From contig VFZF01000010.1 in NCBI GenBank assembly GCA_016871335.1, forward strand, positions 62,001-126,000: a DNA stretch of 64,000 nucleotides. Reading direction: 5' to 3'. A program made the translations under genes and the position numbers. This document shows positions 63,485 to 64,000 of this stretch, one piece after another. This DNA is from Acidimicrobiia bacterium (lineage in GTDB: Bacteria > Acidobacteriota > Vicinamibacteria > Vicinamibacterales > SCN-69-37). The notes beneath the pieces were generated by a model that worked only from the letters and a program-made list of their open reading frames with translations, had not been told where the DNA came from and made no database searches. How positions within the stretch are numbered: position 1 is the stretch's first letter; each line of letters begins with the position of its first letter.

Positions 63485-64000
63485 ATGGCACACCACCACA
63501 AGCGCGGCGGCGGCGGACGTCGGCAGCAGCATGACCTCCCCGTCGCGGACCCGGCCCTTGAATACGCGGCCGAACAGGCCAAACTCGAAGCTGAAGCCGC
63601 AGCCAACCCAGACGCCCCGGCCCCGCAGCGGACCCCGATGCTCAACATCAATGACCTGAAGGACATGAGCATCCAGAAGCTCACCCAGGTCGCCAAGGAC
63701 CTCAACGTCGCCGGCGCGACGGGGATGCGCAAGCAGGACCTGATCTTCCAGATCCTGAAGGCCCAGACCGAACAGAGCGGGTTCCTGTTTTCGGAAGGTG
63801 TGCTTGAGGTGCTGCCGGATGGATTCGGCTTCCTTCGCGCGCCCGACTACAACTACCTCCCGGGTCCGGACGACATCTACGTGTCGCCCTCACAGATTCG
63901 CAAGTTCGACCTGCAGACCGGCGACACCGTCTCCGGCCAGGTGCGGCCGCCCAAGGACGGCGAGCGCTACTTCGCGCTCATCAAGGTGGAGGCCGTCAAC
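63485..64000 (+). CDS. rho: Transcription termination factor Rho (3' end outside window)
   Basis: 172 codons visible. The N-terminus begins with a His/Gly/Arg-rich tail (MAHHHKRGGGGRRQQ) and an acidic Ala-rich stretch, then the Rho N-terminal helical domain (LNINDLKDMSIQKLTQVAKDLNVAGATGMRKQDLIFQIL, about residues 53-92) and the start of the RNA-binding cold-shock-like domain (GVLEVLPDGFGFLRAPDYNYLPGPDDIYVSPSQIRKF). The ATPase part lies beyond the window. ATG 63485 is the first in-frame start; no good ribosome-binding site is obvious. Confidence 0.95.
   Translation, partial: MAHHHKRGGGGRRQQHDLPVADPALEYAAEQAKLEAEAAANPDAPAPQRTPMLNINDLKDMSIQKLTQVAKDLNVAGATGMRKQDLIFQILKAQTEQSGFLFSEGVLEVLPDGFGFLRAPDYNYLPGPDDIYVSPSQIRKFDLQTGDTVSGQVRPPKDGERYFALIKVEAVN

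Overview
The window reads as chromosomal DNA of a GC-rich member of the Acidobacteriota, probably near the Vicinamibacteria (subdivision 6). This is an inference from the tandem 'VWFA-related acidobacterial domain' proteins, a SpoIVB-type S55 peptidase, the gene order and the base composition. I see no prophage, plasmid, insertion sequence or CRISPR array. Nearly all of the DNA is coding, and many neighbouring genes overlap by 1-4 bp (ATGA, GTGA, TGATG).

Layout. 1-6.2 kb: an ABC-F ATPase (ybiT type, cut by the window edge), a lipoprotein FKBP, two secreted VWFA-related paralogues and a tRNA-Gly(CCC). 6.3-9.4 kb: phosphomannomutase, sugar-nucleotide pyrophosphorylase and pgsA. 9.3-16.9 kb: a nine-gene minus-strand operon aroC-def-fmt-rsmB-(PASTA protein)-rpe-(thioesterase)-(sugar epimerase)-bamD. 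The PASTA protein lies where Firmicutes carry the kinase prkC, but it has no kinase domain. 17-24.2 kb: a sigma-54 activator next to dppBC, a TPR protein, and an ECF sigma/anti-sigma pair. 24.2-24.5 kb: a large nested inverted repeat. 24.5-28.5 kb: a secreted beta-propeller and an S55 peptidase.

28.5-40.7 kb is the most interesting part. It is one aromatic amino acid supra-operon, aroDE-trpE-trpG-trpD-trpC-trpFB-trpA-(chorismate mutase remnant)-aroF-tyrA, followed by acetoacetyl-CoA synthetase. A leader region precedes it with a promoter, a 38-codon leader ORF carrying Tyr-Trp-Trp-Trp-Tyr, a candidate antiterminator and a perfect 13-bp terminator with a U tract. This is a classic ribosome-mediated attenuator that would place shikimate, tryptophan and tyrosine steps under one switch.

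40.8-52.8 kb: pepA, small proteins, amiC-ftsK-rnj-rsmA (minus strand), a GNAT protein, and lexA-DUF3467-nth-metallopeptidase (minus strand). 52.8-64 kb: a plus-strand run of PfkB kinase, a second ECF sigma/anti-sigma module, recG, rsmD, coaD, aspartate aminotransferase, glcD-like oxidase, cyclophilin, an orphan VapC, a CoA-binding protein and rho (cut by the window edge).

Three genome-wide habits show through. (1) Short tandem repeats with 7-, 8- or 10-bp units are scattered between and inside genes; one separates a signal peptide from its mature protein by a frameshift. (2) Short REP-like palindromes whose two arms vary together sit only between convergent genes. (3) -10 boxes commonly lie 6-9 nt before start codons, which suggests leaderless or nearly leaderless transcripts.
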